Shown here: piece by piece, positions 31,239 through 41,950 of the stretch
Numbering within the stretch: position 1 is the first letter of the stretch
Layout: each line of letters begins with the position of its first letter
DNA from: Sphingobacteriaceae bacterium
Lineage (GTDB): Bacteria; Bacteroidota; Bacteroidia; Sphingobacteriales; Sphingobacteriaceae
NCBI GenBank assembly: GCA_947459195.1
Contig: CANHCS010000001.1
Location: 33,391-97,390, forward strand
Length of the DNA stretch: 64,000 nt
Direction of reading: 5' to 3'
The notes under the pieces: model-generated
What the model saw: only the letters and a program-made list of their open reading frames with translations
Database searches by the model: none
What the model was told of the DNA's origin: nothing
Position numbers and translations under genes: made by a program

Positions 31239-32159
31239 TTAGTTTCTTGTCTCGTTTCCGTGGTAAATGCTCAAGTAAGAATCGTAACGGCTAGGCTCAA
31301 TTTCACCATTTTCAAGGGCGGTTAAAACCGCACAGCCAGGTTCGTTTATGTGTCTGCAATTGTGGAAGCGGCAATCGCCCATCCGTTCTCTGAACTCGGG
31401 GAAAAGTCGGCCCAGCTCCTGCGGTTCAATATCAAAAACACCCAATTCGCGAATGCCCGGGGTATCGATCAAGTATCCGCCGAAAGGTAAACTATACATT
31501 TCGGCAAAGGTAGTGGTGTGCTGACCTTTATCGCTCCAGTCCGAAACGGCACCGGTTTTCACTTCAGCCTCCGGTAAAATGGCGTTGATGAGCGTTGATT
31601 TCCCCACCCCTGAATGCCCGCTGATGAGCGTGACCTTATCCTTCAATAGGGTTTTAATTTGCTCGATATTTTTCCCTTCCTTTGCGGAAACGTGGTAGCA
31701 GGGATAGCCCAGATCGGTATAGATTTGCTCGTACTCGGCCAGAATTTCGAGTCCCTCATCACTGAACAGATCCAGTTTATTGAAGATTAGACTCGCTGGA
31801 ATGTCGTATGCTTCGGCAGTAACCAGGAAGCGATCGATGAAACCTAGGGAGGTTCTCGGAGAAGCCAAAGTCACGATCAAAAATGCCTGATCGAGGTTGG
31901 CAGCGATGATTTGCGCCTGTTTGCTCAGGTTGACCGACTTACGGATGATGTAATTTTTGCGTTCCTCGAGTTGGGTGATTACGCCGGTTTCGAGCTCGGG
32001 CTCTAATTCAAATTCCACCCGGTCACCCACGGCAATGGGGTTGGTCGTTTTGATGTCTTTCAACCGGAATTTACCCTGAATACGGCAATCCACACGCTGT
32101 CCGGTATCGCTTAATACCTGATACCAGCTCCCGGTTGATTTGATGACAAGCCCTTTCAT
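31239..32159 (-). CDS. rsgA: Ribosome small subunit-dependent GTPase A
   Basis: Circularly permuted G motifs (NKLDL, SGHSGVGKSTLINAI, DTPGIRELG), CxxH zinc motif CRFHNCRHINEPGC. Confidence 0.95.
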   Translation of the reverse strand: MKGLVIKSTGSWYQVLSDTGQRVDCRIQGKFRLKDIKTTNPIAVGDRVEFELEPELETGVITQLEERKNYIIRKSVNLSKQAQIIAANLDQAFLIVTLASPRTSLGFIDRFLVTAEAYDIPASLIFNKLDLFSDEGLEILAEYEQIYTDLGYPCYHVSAKEGKNIEQIKTLLKDKVTLISGHSGVGKSTLINAILPEAEVKTGAVSDWSDKGQHTTTFAEMYSLPFGGYLIDTPGIRELGVFDIEPQELGRLFPEFRERMGDCRFHNCRHINEPGCAVLTALENGEIEPSRYDSYLSIYHGNETRN

Positions 32160-32195
32160 GTAAGGCCTAAATTACAAAAATCTTAGGCCAACGGC

Positions 32196-33152
32196 TTAAA
32201 AAATAGCTTCCGCGATACGTTTGGTCGGACCGGGATTACTCATGGTGTAGAAATGGAGTACCGGAGCCCCAATTTGGATGAGTTCCTTGCACTGGGCAAT
32301 CATCCATTCAATACCAACTTCTTTAACTTCGGCTTCACTTTTGCATTTGCTTACGGCTTCGCTTAAAGCTACGGGAATGTCGATATGGAACATCTTCGGC
32401 AGACTCACCAATTGCTTAGATGAGGTGATGGGTTTCAGCCCCGGGATGATAGGCACATGGATATCGTTTTCGCGACACATCGCCACAAAATCTTTGTATT
32501 TCTGTATATCGTAAAACATCTGGGTTACGATGAAACCGGCACCTAATTCTACCTTTTTCTTCAGGTATTTGAAATCAGTTTTTAGATTTGGCGATTCGAA
32601 ATGCTTTTCTGGATACCCTGCAACACCGATACAAAAATCGGTTTTGTAGGTATGATCGTGATCCTCGTGGAGGTATTTGCCTTGGTTCATGTCCATCACT
32701 TGTTTTAACAAACCAGTAGCGTGACTGTGTCCTCCGGGGGTGGGTACAAAAGCAGCATCCGCTTTACGGGCATCTCCCCGCAACACCAATACGTTATCAA
32801 TCCCTAAAAATTGGAGGTCGATGAGAGCGTTTTCGGTTTCTTCTTTGGTAAAACCACCGCAGATGAGGTGTGGTACCGCATCTACTTTGTAGCGGTTCAT
32901 GATGGCCGCACAAATGGCCACCGTTCCCGGGCGCTTGCGGTAGGATACCTTTTCCAGCAGCCCATCTTCACGCTCTTTGTAAATATAATCTTCGCGATGG
33001 TAGGTCACATCGATAAAAGGCGGGTTGAATTCCATAAGGGGGTCGATGGCATCGTAAATACCATTGATGCTATTTCCTTTAACTGGCGGCAGCAACTCAA
33101 AAGAAAAGAGAGTTTTGCCTTTGGCGTTTTGGATGTGTTCGGTGATTTTCAT
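32196..33152 (-). CDS. metF: Methylenetetrahydrofolate reductase
   Basis: FSFELLPPVKGNSI, PHLICGGFTKEE, FIVTQMFYD, IPGLKPITS. Confidence 0.95.
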   Translation of the reverse strand: MKITEHIQNAKGKTLFSFELLPPVKGNSINGIYDAIDPLMEFNPPFIDVTYHREDYIYKEREDGLLEKVSYRKRPGTVAICAAIMNRYKVDAVPHLICGGFTKEETENALIDLQFLGIDNVLVLRGDARKADAAFVPTPGGHSHATGLLKQVMDMNQGKYLHEDHDHTYKTDFCIGVAGYPEKHFESPNLKTDFKYLKKKVELGAGFIVTQMFYDIQKYKDFVAMCRENDIHVPIIPGLKPITSSKQLVSLPKMFHIDIPVALSEAVSKCKSEAEVKEVGIEWMIAQCKELIQIGAPVLHFYTMSNPGPTKRIAEAIF

Positions 33153-33153
33153 A

Positions 33154-36100
33154 TCAATAAGCTAAATTCGGGCTAAGCCATTTTTCGGCCTCTGCTAGTG
33201 GGATATTTTTTCTTTTGGCGTAATCTTCTACCTGATCGCGACTGATTTTTCCTAATCCAAAATAACGGGCTTCTGGATGGGCGAAATAATAACCGCTTAC
33301 GGCTGCCGCAGGATGCATGGCAAAACTTTCGGTCAATGAAAGTCCAATGGCTTTTTCTGCATCTAGTAATTCAAACAAGGTCTGTTTTTCGGTGTGATCG
33401 GGGCAGGCCGGATAACCCGGTGCCGGACGTATGCCACGGTATTTTTCTTTGATGAGTTCTTCTTTGTCCAGGTTTTCATCTGCGGCATAGCCCCAATAGT
33501 CTTTACGCACCAGTTCATGCATTTTTTCGGCAAAAGCTTCTGCCAGTCGGTCGGCAAGTGCCTTTGCCATGATGCTGTTATAATCGTCGTTTTGTGCTTC
33601 AAACTGAGCCACCAATTCGTCGCAGCCAATACCGGTGGTTACCGCGAAAGCACCGATAAAATCGTTTTTCCCGCTCTCTTTGGGTGCTACAAAATCTGCC
33701 AGACTGTAATAAGGTTCTTCAGCAGGTTTCTCAGCTTGCTGACGGAGGAAATGGAGAGTCCTCAGTCTTGAGTTCTCAGTCATCAGTTCCAAATCATCAT
33801 TAACCGCGTTTGCGGGCCAAAAACCAATTACTCCCTTAGCTTTTAACAATTTTTCGTCGATGATTCGATTTAACAAGACCTGTGCATCTTCGAAAAGTTT
33901 GGCAGCCTCTTGGCCTACTATTTCATCTTTCAAAATTCTCGGGTAACTGCCTCTCAATTCCCAGGTATGGAAGAATGGGGTCCAGTCGATATAAGGAACG
34001 AGGTCTTCCAGCGGAAAATCTTCAAAAACTTTGGTGCCTAAAAATTTCGGTTGGGCCGCTTGGTACCTTGTCCAATCGATGGGATATTTTTTTGCCTGAG
34101 CTGTAGCCAATTTGGTATAAGGTTTTTCCAACTGCTTTTGGAGGTGTGTTTCCCTGGTTTTGGCGTAATCTTCTCTAATTTCTTTGGTATAGCTATCGCG
34201 ATTTTTTTCGTTGAGGAGGTTGCTGCAAACCGTTACGCTTCGGGAGGCATCCAGCACGTGAACGGTTGGTCCGGAATATTGCGGGGCAATTTTGACTGCT
34301 GCATGGATGCGGGAAGTGGTAGCTCCGCCTATAATCAGCGGGATGTTGAACCCTTCGCGTTCCATTTCTTTAGCCAGGTGCACCATTTCATCGAGCGAAG
34401 GGGTGATGAGTCCGCTTAAGCCGATGATGTCAACCTTTTCTTCTTTCGCCCTGCGGATGATCTCTTGGGCGGGTACCATTACGCCTAAATCTATGATTTC
34501 GAAATTATTGCAAGCCAGCACCACACTCACAATGTTTTTGCCGATATCGTGCACATCGCCTTTTACGGTAGCCAACAGGATCTTTCCGGCAGTCTGCTGT
34601 ACACCATTTTTCTCAGCTTCAATGAAAGGCTGCAGGTAGGCCACCGCTTTTTTCATTACCCGGGCAGATTTAACTACTTGCGGTAGGAACATCTTTCCTT
34701 CACCAAACAGATCACCTACTACATTCATACCGGCCATCAGCGGCCCTTCAATCACCTCCAGAGGTTTGGGGTATTTGAGGCGAGCCTCTTCCACATCTTC
34801 ATCGAGGTCATCAATGATACCTTTTACCAGTGCATGCGACAGTCGTTCCTCTACCGGAGCATTGCGCCAGGCTTCATCTTTTACGATCACCTTTCCACTG
34901 GTTTTGATGGTTTCAGCGAACTCCACCAATCTTTCCGTGGCATCGGGACGTCGGTTGAGCAAAACATCTTCCACCAGCTCCAATAAATCTTTCGGAATTT
35001 CCTCGTAAACCTCGAGCATTCCGGCATTCACAATACCCATATCCAGACCGGCTTTGATGGCGTGGTACAAGAAGGCAGAGTGCATGGCTTCGCGAACCAC
35101 GTTATTTCCCCTGAAGGAGAAGGAAATATTGGAAACACCGCCACTTACTTTGGCCAGCGGCAGGTTTTGTTTGATCCATCGGGTAGCTTCGATAAAATCG
35201 ACTGCATAATTGTTATGCTCTTCTAATCCGGTGGCAACTGTTAAAATATTAGGATCGAAAATGATGTCCTGGGCCGGGAATCCGACTTCGTTCACTAAAA
35301 TATTATAAGATCTTTGACAGATTTCGATGCGTCGATCCAAGGAATCGGCCTGGCCTTGTTCATCGAATGCCATGACCACGACTGCCGCACCGTATCTTAA
35401 AATTTTACGGGCATGTTCCTTAAATATTTCCTCGCCTTCCTTTAAAGAGATGGAATTGACGATTCCTTTTCCTTGCAAACATTTCAATCCGCATTCAATT
35501 ACACTCCATTTGGAGGAATCGATCATGATCGGCAGTTTAGAAATATCAGGTTCGGAAGCAATCAGGTTTAGGAATTTGGTCATGGCCGCTTCCGAATCGA
35601 GCATGCCTTCGTCCATGTTTACGTCAATTACCTGTGCTCCGCCTTCTACCTGTTGGCGTGCTACGGTTAAAGCACCTTCATAATCGCCGCTCAAAATGAG
35701 TTTGGCAAATTTGGGTGAACCGGTAATGTTGGTCCTTTCACCAATATTTACAAAGTTGGTTTCGGGCGTAAGTGTGAGCGATTCTAATCCGCTTAAGCGT
35801 AAGTATTTTTCGGGATGGGCTGGTTTTCTTGGTGAATGGTTTTTGGCTTTTTCGGCAATGCATCCGATGTGATCAGGGGTGGTGCCGCAGCATCCGCCCA
35901 CAATATTCACCAATCCCGCTTTCATGAAATCTTCTACTAAATGGGCAGTTTCATGTGCCTGCTCATCGTAGGCGCCAAATTCATTAGGTAATCCGGCATT
36001 GGGATAGGCTGATATAAAACAAGCGGCTTTTTCAGAAAGTTCCTGAATATGTGGCCGCATTTCTTTGGCACCTAATGCACAGTTCAAACCGATGCTCAAT

Positions 36101-36825
36101 AAGTCGGCATGATTCAATGAATTTAAAAAGGCTTCTACGGTTTGTCCGGAGAGGGTACGGCCGCTGGCATCGGTAATGGTACCAGAGATCATGATCTCGA
36201 GGCGCTCGGCTTTTAGTTTTCCGACCTGTTTTAATTCAACTTCATATTTCTTGATCGCAAAGATGGCCGCCTTCGCATTGAGGGTATCGAAAATTGTTTC
36301 AATCAGTAAAGCATCCACGCCGCCATCCACCAATCCTTTCACTTGTTCCAAATATGCTTCCACTAAATCATCGAAAGTAACGGCACGGTAGCCCGGGTCG
36401 TTCACATCGGGCGAAATGGAAGCGGTACGGTTGGTTGGGCCGATGGCACCTGCTACAAAACGCGGTTTAGACGGGTTTTTTTGAGTAAATTCATTAGCTA
36501 CCTCACGGGCCAGACGAGCACCTTCGTAACTCAATTCATAAGCCAAGGGCTCCATCTGGTAATCGGCCAGTGAAATCCGCTGGGTACTGAAGGTGTTGGT
36601 CTCAATAATATCTGCCCCGGCTTTCAGGTATTCGGCATGGATGGCCTTCACCACATCTGGTCGGGTGAGATTCAGCAGGTCATTATTCCCCTTTAAATCA
36701 GAGGGATGATCCTTAAAGCGTTCGCCACGAAAATCTGCTTCACTAAGCTGATAACGCTGTATCATGGTGCCCATGGCACCATCAATCACTAAAATTCGTT
36801 GTTGTAATTCTTCTCGTAAACTCAT
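33154..36825 (-). CDS. metH: Cobalamin-dependent methionine synthase
   Basis: [34 protein letters not shown]12 motif, activation domain; ATG at 36825. Confidence 0.97.
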   Translation of the reverse strand: MSLREELQQRILVIDGAMGTMIQRYQLSEADFRGERFKDHPSDLKGNNDLLNLTRPDVVKAIHAEYLKAGADIIETNTFSTQRISLADYQMEPLAYELSYEGARLAREVANEFTQKNPSKPRFVAGAIGPTNRTASISPDVNDPGYRAVTFDDLVEAYLEQVKGLVDGGVDALLIETIFDTLNAKAAIFAIKKYEVELKQVGKLKAERLEIMISGTITDASGRTLSGQTVEAFLNSLNHADLLSIGLNCALGAKEMRPHIQELSEKAACFISAYPNAGLPNEFGAYDEQAHETAHLVEDFMKAGLVNIVGGCCGTTPDHIGCIAEKAKNHSPRKPAHPEKYLRLSGLESLTLTPETNFVNIGERTNITGSPKFAKLILSGDYEGALTVARQQVEGGAQVIDVNMDEGMLDSEAAMTKFLNLIASEPDISKLPIMIDSSKWSVIECGLKCLQGKGIVNSISLKEGEEIFKEHARKILRYGAAVVVMAFDEQGQADSLDRRIEICQRSYNILVNEVGFPAQDIIFDPNILTVATGLEEHNNYAVDFIEATRWIKQNLPLAKVSGGVSNISFSFRGNNVVREAMHSAFLYHAIKAGLDMGIVNAGMLEVYEEIPKDLLELVEDVLLNRRPDATERLVEFAETIKTSGKVIVKDEAWRNAPVEERLSHALVKGIIDDLDEDVEEARLKYPKPLEVIEGPLMAGMNVVGDLFGEGKMFLPQVVKSARVMKKAVAYLQPFIEAEKNGVQQTAGKILLATVKGDVHDIGKNIVSVVLACNNFEIIDLGVMVPAQEIIRRAKEEKVDIIGLSGLITPSLDEMVHLAKEMEREGFNIPLIIGGATTSRIHAAVKIAPQYSGPTVHVLDASRSVTVCSNLLNEKNRDSYTKEIREDYAKTRETHLQKQLEKPYTKLATAQAKKYPIDWTRYQAAQPKFLGTKVFEDFPLEDLVPYIDWTPFFHTWELRGSYPRILKDEIVGQEAAKLFEDAQVLLNRIIDEKLLKAKGVIGFWPANAVNDDLELMTENSRLRTLHFLRQQAEKPAEEPYYSLADFVAPKESGKNDFIGAFAVTTGIGCDELVAQFEAQNDDYNSIMAKALADRLAEAFAEKMHELVRKDYWGYAADENLDKEELIKEKYRGIRPAPGYPACPDHTEKQTLFELLDAEKAIGLSLTESFAMHPAAAVSGYYFAHPEARYFGLGKISRDQVEDYAKRKNIPLAEAEKWLSPNLAY

Positions 36826-36852
36826 CAATCTGGGCGCTTATTTTACGAGAAG
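36810..36852 (-). promoter_or_regulatory. 11-bp perfect hairpin enclosing the metH start codon (candidate translational expression platform)
   Basis: CTTCTCGTAAA (36810-36820) and TTTACGAGAAG (36842-36852); 21-nt loop includes ATG at 36825-36823. Confidence 0.6.
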
Positions 36853-36871
36853 TCGGTGGAACTGACTGTCG

Positions 36872-36965
36872 CTTATCTTTTCCCTCTCGGGATAGAATGT
36901 AGCACCTTGTGGGTACAGGTTGCTAAGACTTCGTAGGGTCTATTCCCTCCGTCTTTCTCTATAAG
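36872..36965 (-). ncRNA. SAM-I (S-box) riboswitch upstream of metH-metF
   Basis: Minus strand CTTATAGAGAAAGACGGAGGGAATAGACCCTACGAAGTCTTAGCAACCTGTACCCACAAGGTGCTACATTCTATCCCGAGAGGGAAAAGATAAG matches S-box landmarks (GGAGGGA, ACCC.ATGAAG-like, GCAACC, AGGTGCTA.ATTC, P1 CTTAT/ATAAG). Confidence 0.92.
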
Positions 36966-36970
36966 CAGTA

Positions 36971-37001
36971 CAAAAATGCAATTTTTATTGCTGTTTTGCA
37001 A
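36971..37001 (-). promoter_or_regulatory. Candidate promoter for the SAM riboswitch-metH-metF unit (TTG - 20 nt - CATTTTTG)
   Basis: Minus strand TTGcaaaacagcaataaaaattgCATTTTTG, ends a few nt before riboswitch P1. Confidence 0.5.
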
Positions 37002-37068
37002 ATGGATGTACTTATGAATTAATCAGATTTTATTGAATGAGATACTGTACTGAAGAATATCATTAAAC

Positions 37069-38136
37069 TTATTGTTTATAACATTCCAATACGGGTAAAC
37101 TTTTATTGTTAAAATCCCAAAATGCTTGATTCTCGTAAGTTGATCCATTTGTTGATTTGGCGCCATTATAACTAATGAGTTCTGCGCCCCAATAACAAAA
37201 GCCAATGCCTTTTGGGACTTCTTTTACTAGATTGATAATACTACTCAAGTAGTCTTTTTGGCCTTTAGGGCTTGCTTCATATGGCATTAGCAGCTGAGAG
37301 TTTAGGCCAAGTATATTATTGGTCCAATCGTTCCAGCCCAGCGTAAATGGATAGGAGGTTTCAGCGATGAATATGGATTTGTTCTGTGTATTAGAAATGG
37401 TAATTAATGATTTTTTCAAATCTGGTAAACTTTTCCCATGCCACATGGGATAGTAACTCAACCCAATAATGTCATAATCTAAGTCTGAGTTATTTGAATA
37501 AAATGCATTTGCATTTTCAAAACCGGCATAATGCAATATGATCTTGGTTTTCTTATTGGTCGCTCTTACTGCGCTAATCCCCTTCTGCAAAAGCTCTTTC
37601 ATTTGTTGAAAATTGGTTATGCTCCCCTCTGGCCAAAGAAAACCGTTGTTAATTTCGTTTCCAATCTGTACATATTCTGGATCAATCTCTCTTACTATTC
37701 TTTGTGTGTAATTATACACACTATCCTTTAATTGATTGAATGAAACACCCCGCCACTTTGCCGGTTTGGTTTGCTTTGCAGGGTCTGCCCAGCTATCAGA
37801 ATAATGAATGGTGATCATCACCTTTAAACCCATGCTTTTTATTTCATTCGACAGACTTTTAACTGAATTAAAGCTTGAATTTGGGGTATTTGGGCTTTCC
37901 CAAATTCGTAATCTTATGGTATTTACCCCTGCTTTCTTTAATGTCAAAAGCATATCTTCAATTTGATTTTGGTCATTGTAGCAGGATACTCCGCTTTGCC
38001 TCACTTCGGGTAGATTCGAAAGGTCGGTTCCTTTGATCTCCAATTGATTCAAGTTCACCAAAGGGCTGTTTTCGACTTTTTTTGAACAGGAAATGTTAAA
38101 AAAAATCACGATCAATATAATGGATGAAAATCTCAT
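37069..38136 (-). CDS. GH53 endo-beta-1,4-galactanase, predicted lipoprotein
   Basis: MRFSSIILIVIFFNISCSKK lipobox; GADxS-like KGTDLS, VNTIRLRIW, HYSDSWADPAKQ, VQIGNEINNGFLWPEG, AETSYP. Confidence 0.88.
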   Translation of the reverse strand: MRFSSIILIVIFFNISCSKKVENSPLVNLNQLEIKGTDLSNLPEVRQSGVSCYNDQNQIEDMLLTLKKAGVNTIRLRIWESPNTPNSSFNSVKSLSNEIKSMGLKVMITIHYSDSWADPAKQTKPAKWRGVSFNQLKDSVYNYTQRIVREIDPEYVQIGNEINNGFLWPEGSITNFQQMKELLQKGISAVRATNKKTKIILHYAGFENANAFYSNNSDLDYDIIGLSYYPMWHGKSLPDLKKSLITISNTQNKSIFIAETSYPFTLGWNDWTNNILGLNSQLLMPYEASPKGQKDYLSSIINLVKEVPKGIGFCYWGAELISYNGAKSTNGSTYENQAFWDFNNKSLPVLECYKQ

Positions 38137-38150
38137 ACAATTCTTTGTTG

Positions 38151-38717
38151 TCAATTGAGGCGCTTCGTTAATTGTTCTTCTACTTTTTTGAACAACTGCA
38201 TCGGTTTCAGCCCACGCCAGCTTAAATCGTCTAAACTCCCGCCAAAATTGATGTAATAATCAATGTTATTGCGTTTGAATTCTTCGATCACATGTTCGCG
38301 GAAATTGATACCGGCAATCCAGCCATCTTCCACATCCTGAAACCATTCTTCATAGTAGAGATCGTCTGAAGAATGAAAATTGAGCACATTTTCACCAATT
38401 AGGATGAACTTATTGATGCCTTCATCCATCATTAATTCCAAAATCTCCCGTTTGAGGGTCATGATGTCGTTGTGGATGGCATCGTTCCATTCGCCGATGA
38501 ATTCGATAATGGCGTAGCCATGCTCGTAGTCGGCAAATATTACTTTAAGGTATAAGGTTTGTGAGCCGAAATCGTCCCACTGTGGGTGGATGAGGTAATT
38601 GTAAATCTGTTTATCGAAATGAAACTCGTTGTACTGTGTCTCGTAAAAAGGAGATCGCTCGTCTTCGGCGGCTATATAATCATCTCGCCAACGGTAATAA
38701 GGTTCAATCTCATGCAT
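38151..38717 (-). CDS. Conserved hypothetical protein
   Basis: 188-aa intact ORF between murQ and GH53 with 1-nt spacing to murQ. Confidence 0.75.
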   Translation of the reverse strand: MHEIEPYYRWRDDYIAAEDERSPFYETQYNEFHFDKQIYNYLIHPQWDDFGSQTLYLKVIFADYEHGYAIIEFIGEWNDAIHNDIMTLKREILELMMDEGINKFILIGENVLNFHSSDDLYYEEWFQDVEDGWIAGINFREHVIEEFKRNNIDYYINFGGSLDDLSWRGLKPMQLFKKVEEQLTKRLN

Positions 38718-38718
38718 C

Positions 38719-39531
38719 TCAAGCTCCTTTCCTAAATGCTTCCATGGCTTTCCTTACGCTGCCGTACTGCTGAATATATTTTTCGGCCGATGCCTGGTCC
38801 ATAGCTGTTTCCTGCATCAGCATGCGGATGGCCCGGTTAACCAATTTGTGATTGCTCAATTGCATATCGACCATTTTATTGCCTTTCACCCGACCCAGTT
38901 GAATCATCACCGAAGTGCTGATCATGTTTAAAACCAATTTTTGAGCGGTTCCTGCTTTCATACGGGTAGAGCCGGTTACGAATTCGGGGCCAACCACTAC
39001 TTCGATGGGATAGTCGGCTGCAGCGGCCACCGGACTGCCGTCGTTGCATACGATACAACCCGTTACCAAGCCGGCTTGTTTGGCTTTTTGTAAACCACCA
39101 ATCACATATGGAGTACGACCTGAAGCCGCAATGCCTACCAAAACATCTTTGTCAGAGATTTGATATTCCTGCAGATCTTTCCAGGCTTGTTCTTCATTAT
39201 CTTCTGCAAATTCTACCGCCTTCCGAATAGCCCTATCGCCTCCGGCGATGATGCCGATTACCCAGTCGAAAGGTACGCCATAGGTGGGTGGACATTCGGA
39301 GGCGTCTACAATTCCCAAGCGGCCGCTGGTACCGGCACCGATGTAAAACAAACGACCACCAGCTTTCATTTTGGCTACAATTTGCTCAACCAGTGCTTCT
39401 ATTTGCGGAAGGGATTCTTCCACCGCATGGGGTACCGTTTGATCTTCCTGGTTGATGCCACGAAGGATTTCGGTCACAGTCATTTGATCGAGGTTCTGGA
39501 AATTAGAGTCTTGTTCGGTGGTGTTTTTCAT
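38719..39531 (-). CDS. murQ: N-acetylmuramic acid 6-phosphate etherase
   Basis: GGRLFYIGAGTSGRLGIVDASECPPTYG, SGRTPYVIGGL, GSTRMKAGTAQKLVLNM. Confidence 0.96.
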   Translation of the reverse strand: MKNTTEQDSNFQNLDQMTVTEILRGINQEDQTVPHAVEESLPQIEALVEQIVAKMKAGGRLFYIGAGTSGRLGIVDASECPPTYGVPFDWVIGIIAGGDRAIRKAVEFAEDNEEQAWKDLQEYQISDKDVLVGIAASGRTPYVIGGLQKAKQAGLVTGCIVCNDGSPVAAAADYPIEVVVGPEFVTGSTRMKAGTAQKLVLNMISTSVMIQLGRVKGNKMVDMQLSNHKLVNRAIRMLMQETAMDQASAEKYIQQYGSVRKAMEAFRKGA

Positions 39532-39548
39532 CCCCGAAATTTACACAA

Positions 39549-40850
39549 TTATTTCTGGCGGAAATAAATCTGTATCGGCACGCCGCTAAAATCGAAGTTT
39601 TCCCTGAGTTTGTTTTCTACAAAACGTTTGTAGGGATCTTTGATGTATTGCGGCAGGTTACAGAAAAAGGCAAACATGGGTGAACTGCCGCTGATCTGTG
39701 TGGCATACTTAATTTTAATGTATTTCCCTTTAGTTGCCGGAGGTGGATAATTTTCGATGATTGGCAGCATTACATCGTTTAGTTTGGAAGTTGGAATCTT
39801 CTTGAACTTGTTCTCATAAACTTTGGATGCAGCTTCGATGGCCTTAAAAATTCTTTGTTTTTCAACTACCGAAGTGAAAACGATGGGCACGTCGGTAAAA
39901 GGTGCTATTTTTTGTCGGATTTGTTCCTCAAAAACTTTGGTGGTTTTGTGATCTTTTTCAATTAAATCCCATTTATTTACGAGAATCACTACCCCTTTTT
40001 TGTTTTTTTCGGCCAAATGGAAGATGTTGATATCCTGTGATTCGATCCCTTCTACGGCATCAATCATCAAAATTATCACATCAGCTTCTTCCAGGGCTTT
40101 GATGGTACGCATCACCGAATAAAACTCGATGTTTTCCTTAACCTTGGTTTTTTTACGCAGCCCAGCTGTATCAATCAGCATAAATTCGTGACCGAACTGA
40201 TTATAGTGGATATGGATAGAGTCGCGGGTGGTACCGGCAATGGGCGTTACAATATTCCTCTCTTTACCGATGAGCGCATTAATGAGTGATGATTTCCCAA
40301 CATTTGGGCGACCAACAATGGCGTACTTGGGTAAGGTATTTTCGGTTTCTTCAGCTTCACTGAAATGTTTGACCACCTCATCCAGTAATTCGCCGGTCCC
40401 GGAGCCGGTCATGGAAGAAATCAGGTAAATTTCACCCAATCCGAAGCTGTAAAATACAGCTGCATCGTTGCGCAAGTTATTATTATCGACCTTATTGGCA
40501 ACCACAAACACCGGTTTTTTACTACGGCGAAGTATATTCGCGATCTCATCATCCAGATCGGTGACTCCGGTGGTAACATCAACCATGAAAATAATCACGG
40601 TAGCTTCTTCTATCGCTATGCTAACCTGTTCGCGGATGGCTGTTTCAAAAACATCTTCAGAGTAGGCCACATAACCGCCGGTATCTACCACCGTAAAAGG
40701 TTTGCCTAGCCATTCTGCCACGCCGTAGTGGCGGTCGCGGGTAACGCCGCTCATATCGTCTACAATTGCCTTACGGCTTTCTGTTAAACGATTATAGAGG
40801 GTTGATTTGCCCACATTTGGGCGCCCTACGATGGCTACTAAATTGCTCAT
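39549..40850 (-). CDS. der: Ribosome biogenesis GTPase Der (tandem G domains)
   Basis: [19 protein letters not shown] and [20 protein letters not shown]. Confidence 0.97.
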   Translation of the reverse strand: MSNLVAIVGRPNVGKSTLYNRLTESRKAIVDDMSGVTRDRHYGVAEWLGKPFTVVDTGGYVAYSEDVFETAIREQVSIAIEEATVIIFMVDVTTGVTDLDDEIANILRRSKKPVFVVANKVDNNNLRNDAAVFYSFGLGEIYLISSMTGSGTGELLDEVVKHFSEAEETENTLPKYAIVGRPNVGKSSLINALIGKERNIVTPIAGTTRDSIHIHYNQFGHEFMLIDTAGLRKKTKVKENIEFYSVMRTIKALEEADVIILMIDAVEGIESQDINIFHLAEKNKKGVVILVNKWDLIEKDHKTTKVFEEQIRQKIAPFTDVPIVFTSVVEKQRIFKAIEAASKVYENKFKKIPTSKLNDVMLPIIENYPPPATKGKYIKIKYATQISGSSPMFAFFCNLPQYIKDPYKRFVENKLRENFDFSGVPIQIYFRQK

Positions 40851-40856
40851 GGTGTA

Positions 40857-41735
40857 TTAGTTTTCGTATCCAAAGGTCTTTAGGTAATTTTTCCGGTTTC
40901 GCCAATCGGCAATCACCTTTACAAATAACTCCAGGAATACTTTTTTCTGTAAAAATTCTTCAATGTCCTGTCGGGCATAGGTGCCTACTTTTTTTATCAT
41001 CTCTCCACTTTTGCCAATCAGGATGTTTTTTTGCGAATCGCGTTCAACAATGATTTCGGCGGCAATTCGTATTAATTTTCCTTCTTCTTTAAAGGAGGTC
41101 ACAATCACTTCTGTACTGTACGGAATTTCTTTGTCGTACAGTTTGAATATCTTTTCCCTAACCATTTCCGATATAAAAAAACGTTCGGTTCGGTCGGTGA
41201 GGGTGTCTTTATCGTAATAGGCCGGATGTTCGGGCAGGCGGTCTAAAATGAATTGCATCACGGCAGCCACATTATGTTCATGAAGAGCCGAAACCGCAAA
41301 AATGGCTTCCGGGTTAAGGGTCTCTTGCCAGTAGCTGATTTTCTCTTTTACTTTTTCTTCGTCAGATTTGTCAATTTTATTGATAATGACTGCCACCGGC
41401 GAAGCGGTTTTTTGCAGGCGCTCCAAAACATCGTTTTCGTCGTAGCGCTCGTTAATATCGGTAACAAATAAAATCAGATCTGCATCAACCAAGGAACCGT
41501 TTACAAAACTCATCATCGATTCCTGCAATCCATAATGGGGCTTGATGACGCCCGGAGTGTCTGAAAAAATGATCTGATATTCCGGTTCATTTACAATTCC
41601 TAAAATACGGTGTCGGGTGGTTTGCGCTTTAGAAGTAACGATAGACATTTTCTCGCCCACCAAAGCGTTCATCAGGGTAGATTTACCCGCATTCGGTTTC
41701 CCGATGAGACTCACAAAACCGGCCTTATGCGACAT
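40857..41735 (-). CDS. era: GTPase Era
   Basis: MSHKAGFVSLIGKPNAGKSTLMNALVGEKMSIVTSKAQTTRHRI plus KH-domain C-terminus; start at internal ATG 41735. Confidence 0.96.
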   Translation of the reverse strand: MSHKAGFVSLIGKPNAGKSTLMNALVGEKMSIVTSKAQTTRHRILGIVNEPEYQIIFSDTPGVIKPHYGLQESMMSFVNGSLVDADLILFVTDINERYDENDVLERLQKTASPVAVIINKIDKSDEEKVKEKISYWQETLNPEAIFAVSALHEHNVAAVMQFILDRLPEHPAYYDKDTLTDRTERFFISEMVREKIFKLYDKEIPYSTEVIVTSFKEEGKLIRIAAEIIVERDSQKNILIGKSGEMIKKVGTYARQDIEEFLQKKVFLELFVKVIADWRNRKNYLKTFGYEN

Positions 41736-41842
41736 GGAATTTTTTTTGAAAAAGATTTGGACTGCAAAGAAACGAAATATATCTTTGCAGTCCAATTTAA
41801 AAGCAAGGCATATTGTCGCCAATGCCAATAAATTGTAGAGAG

Positions 41843-41918
<76 letters not shown>

Positions 41919-41950
41919 AGTTGAGTTAAATAGAACTTAACTGATATAAT

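Noticed and set aside
33363-36391. Numerous ORFs of 60-125 aa antisense or out of frame within metH (e.g. 34051..34419, 34292..34639)
   Set aside because: Shadow ORFs over a strongly conserved coding sequence; no motifs or start signals of their own
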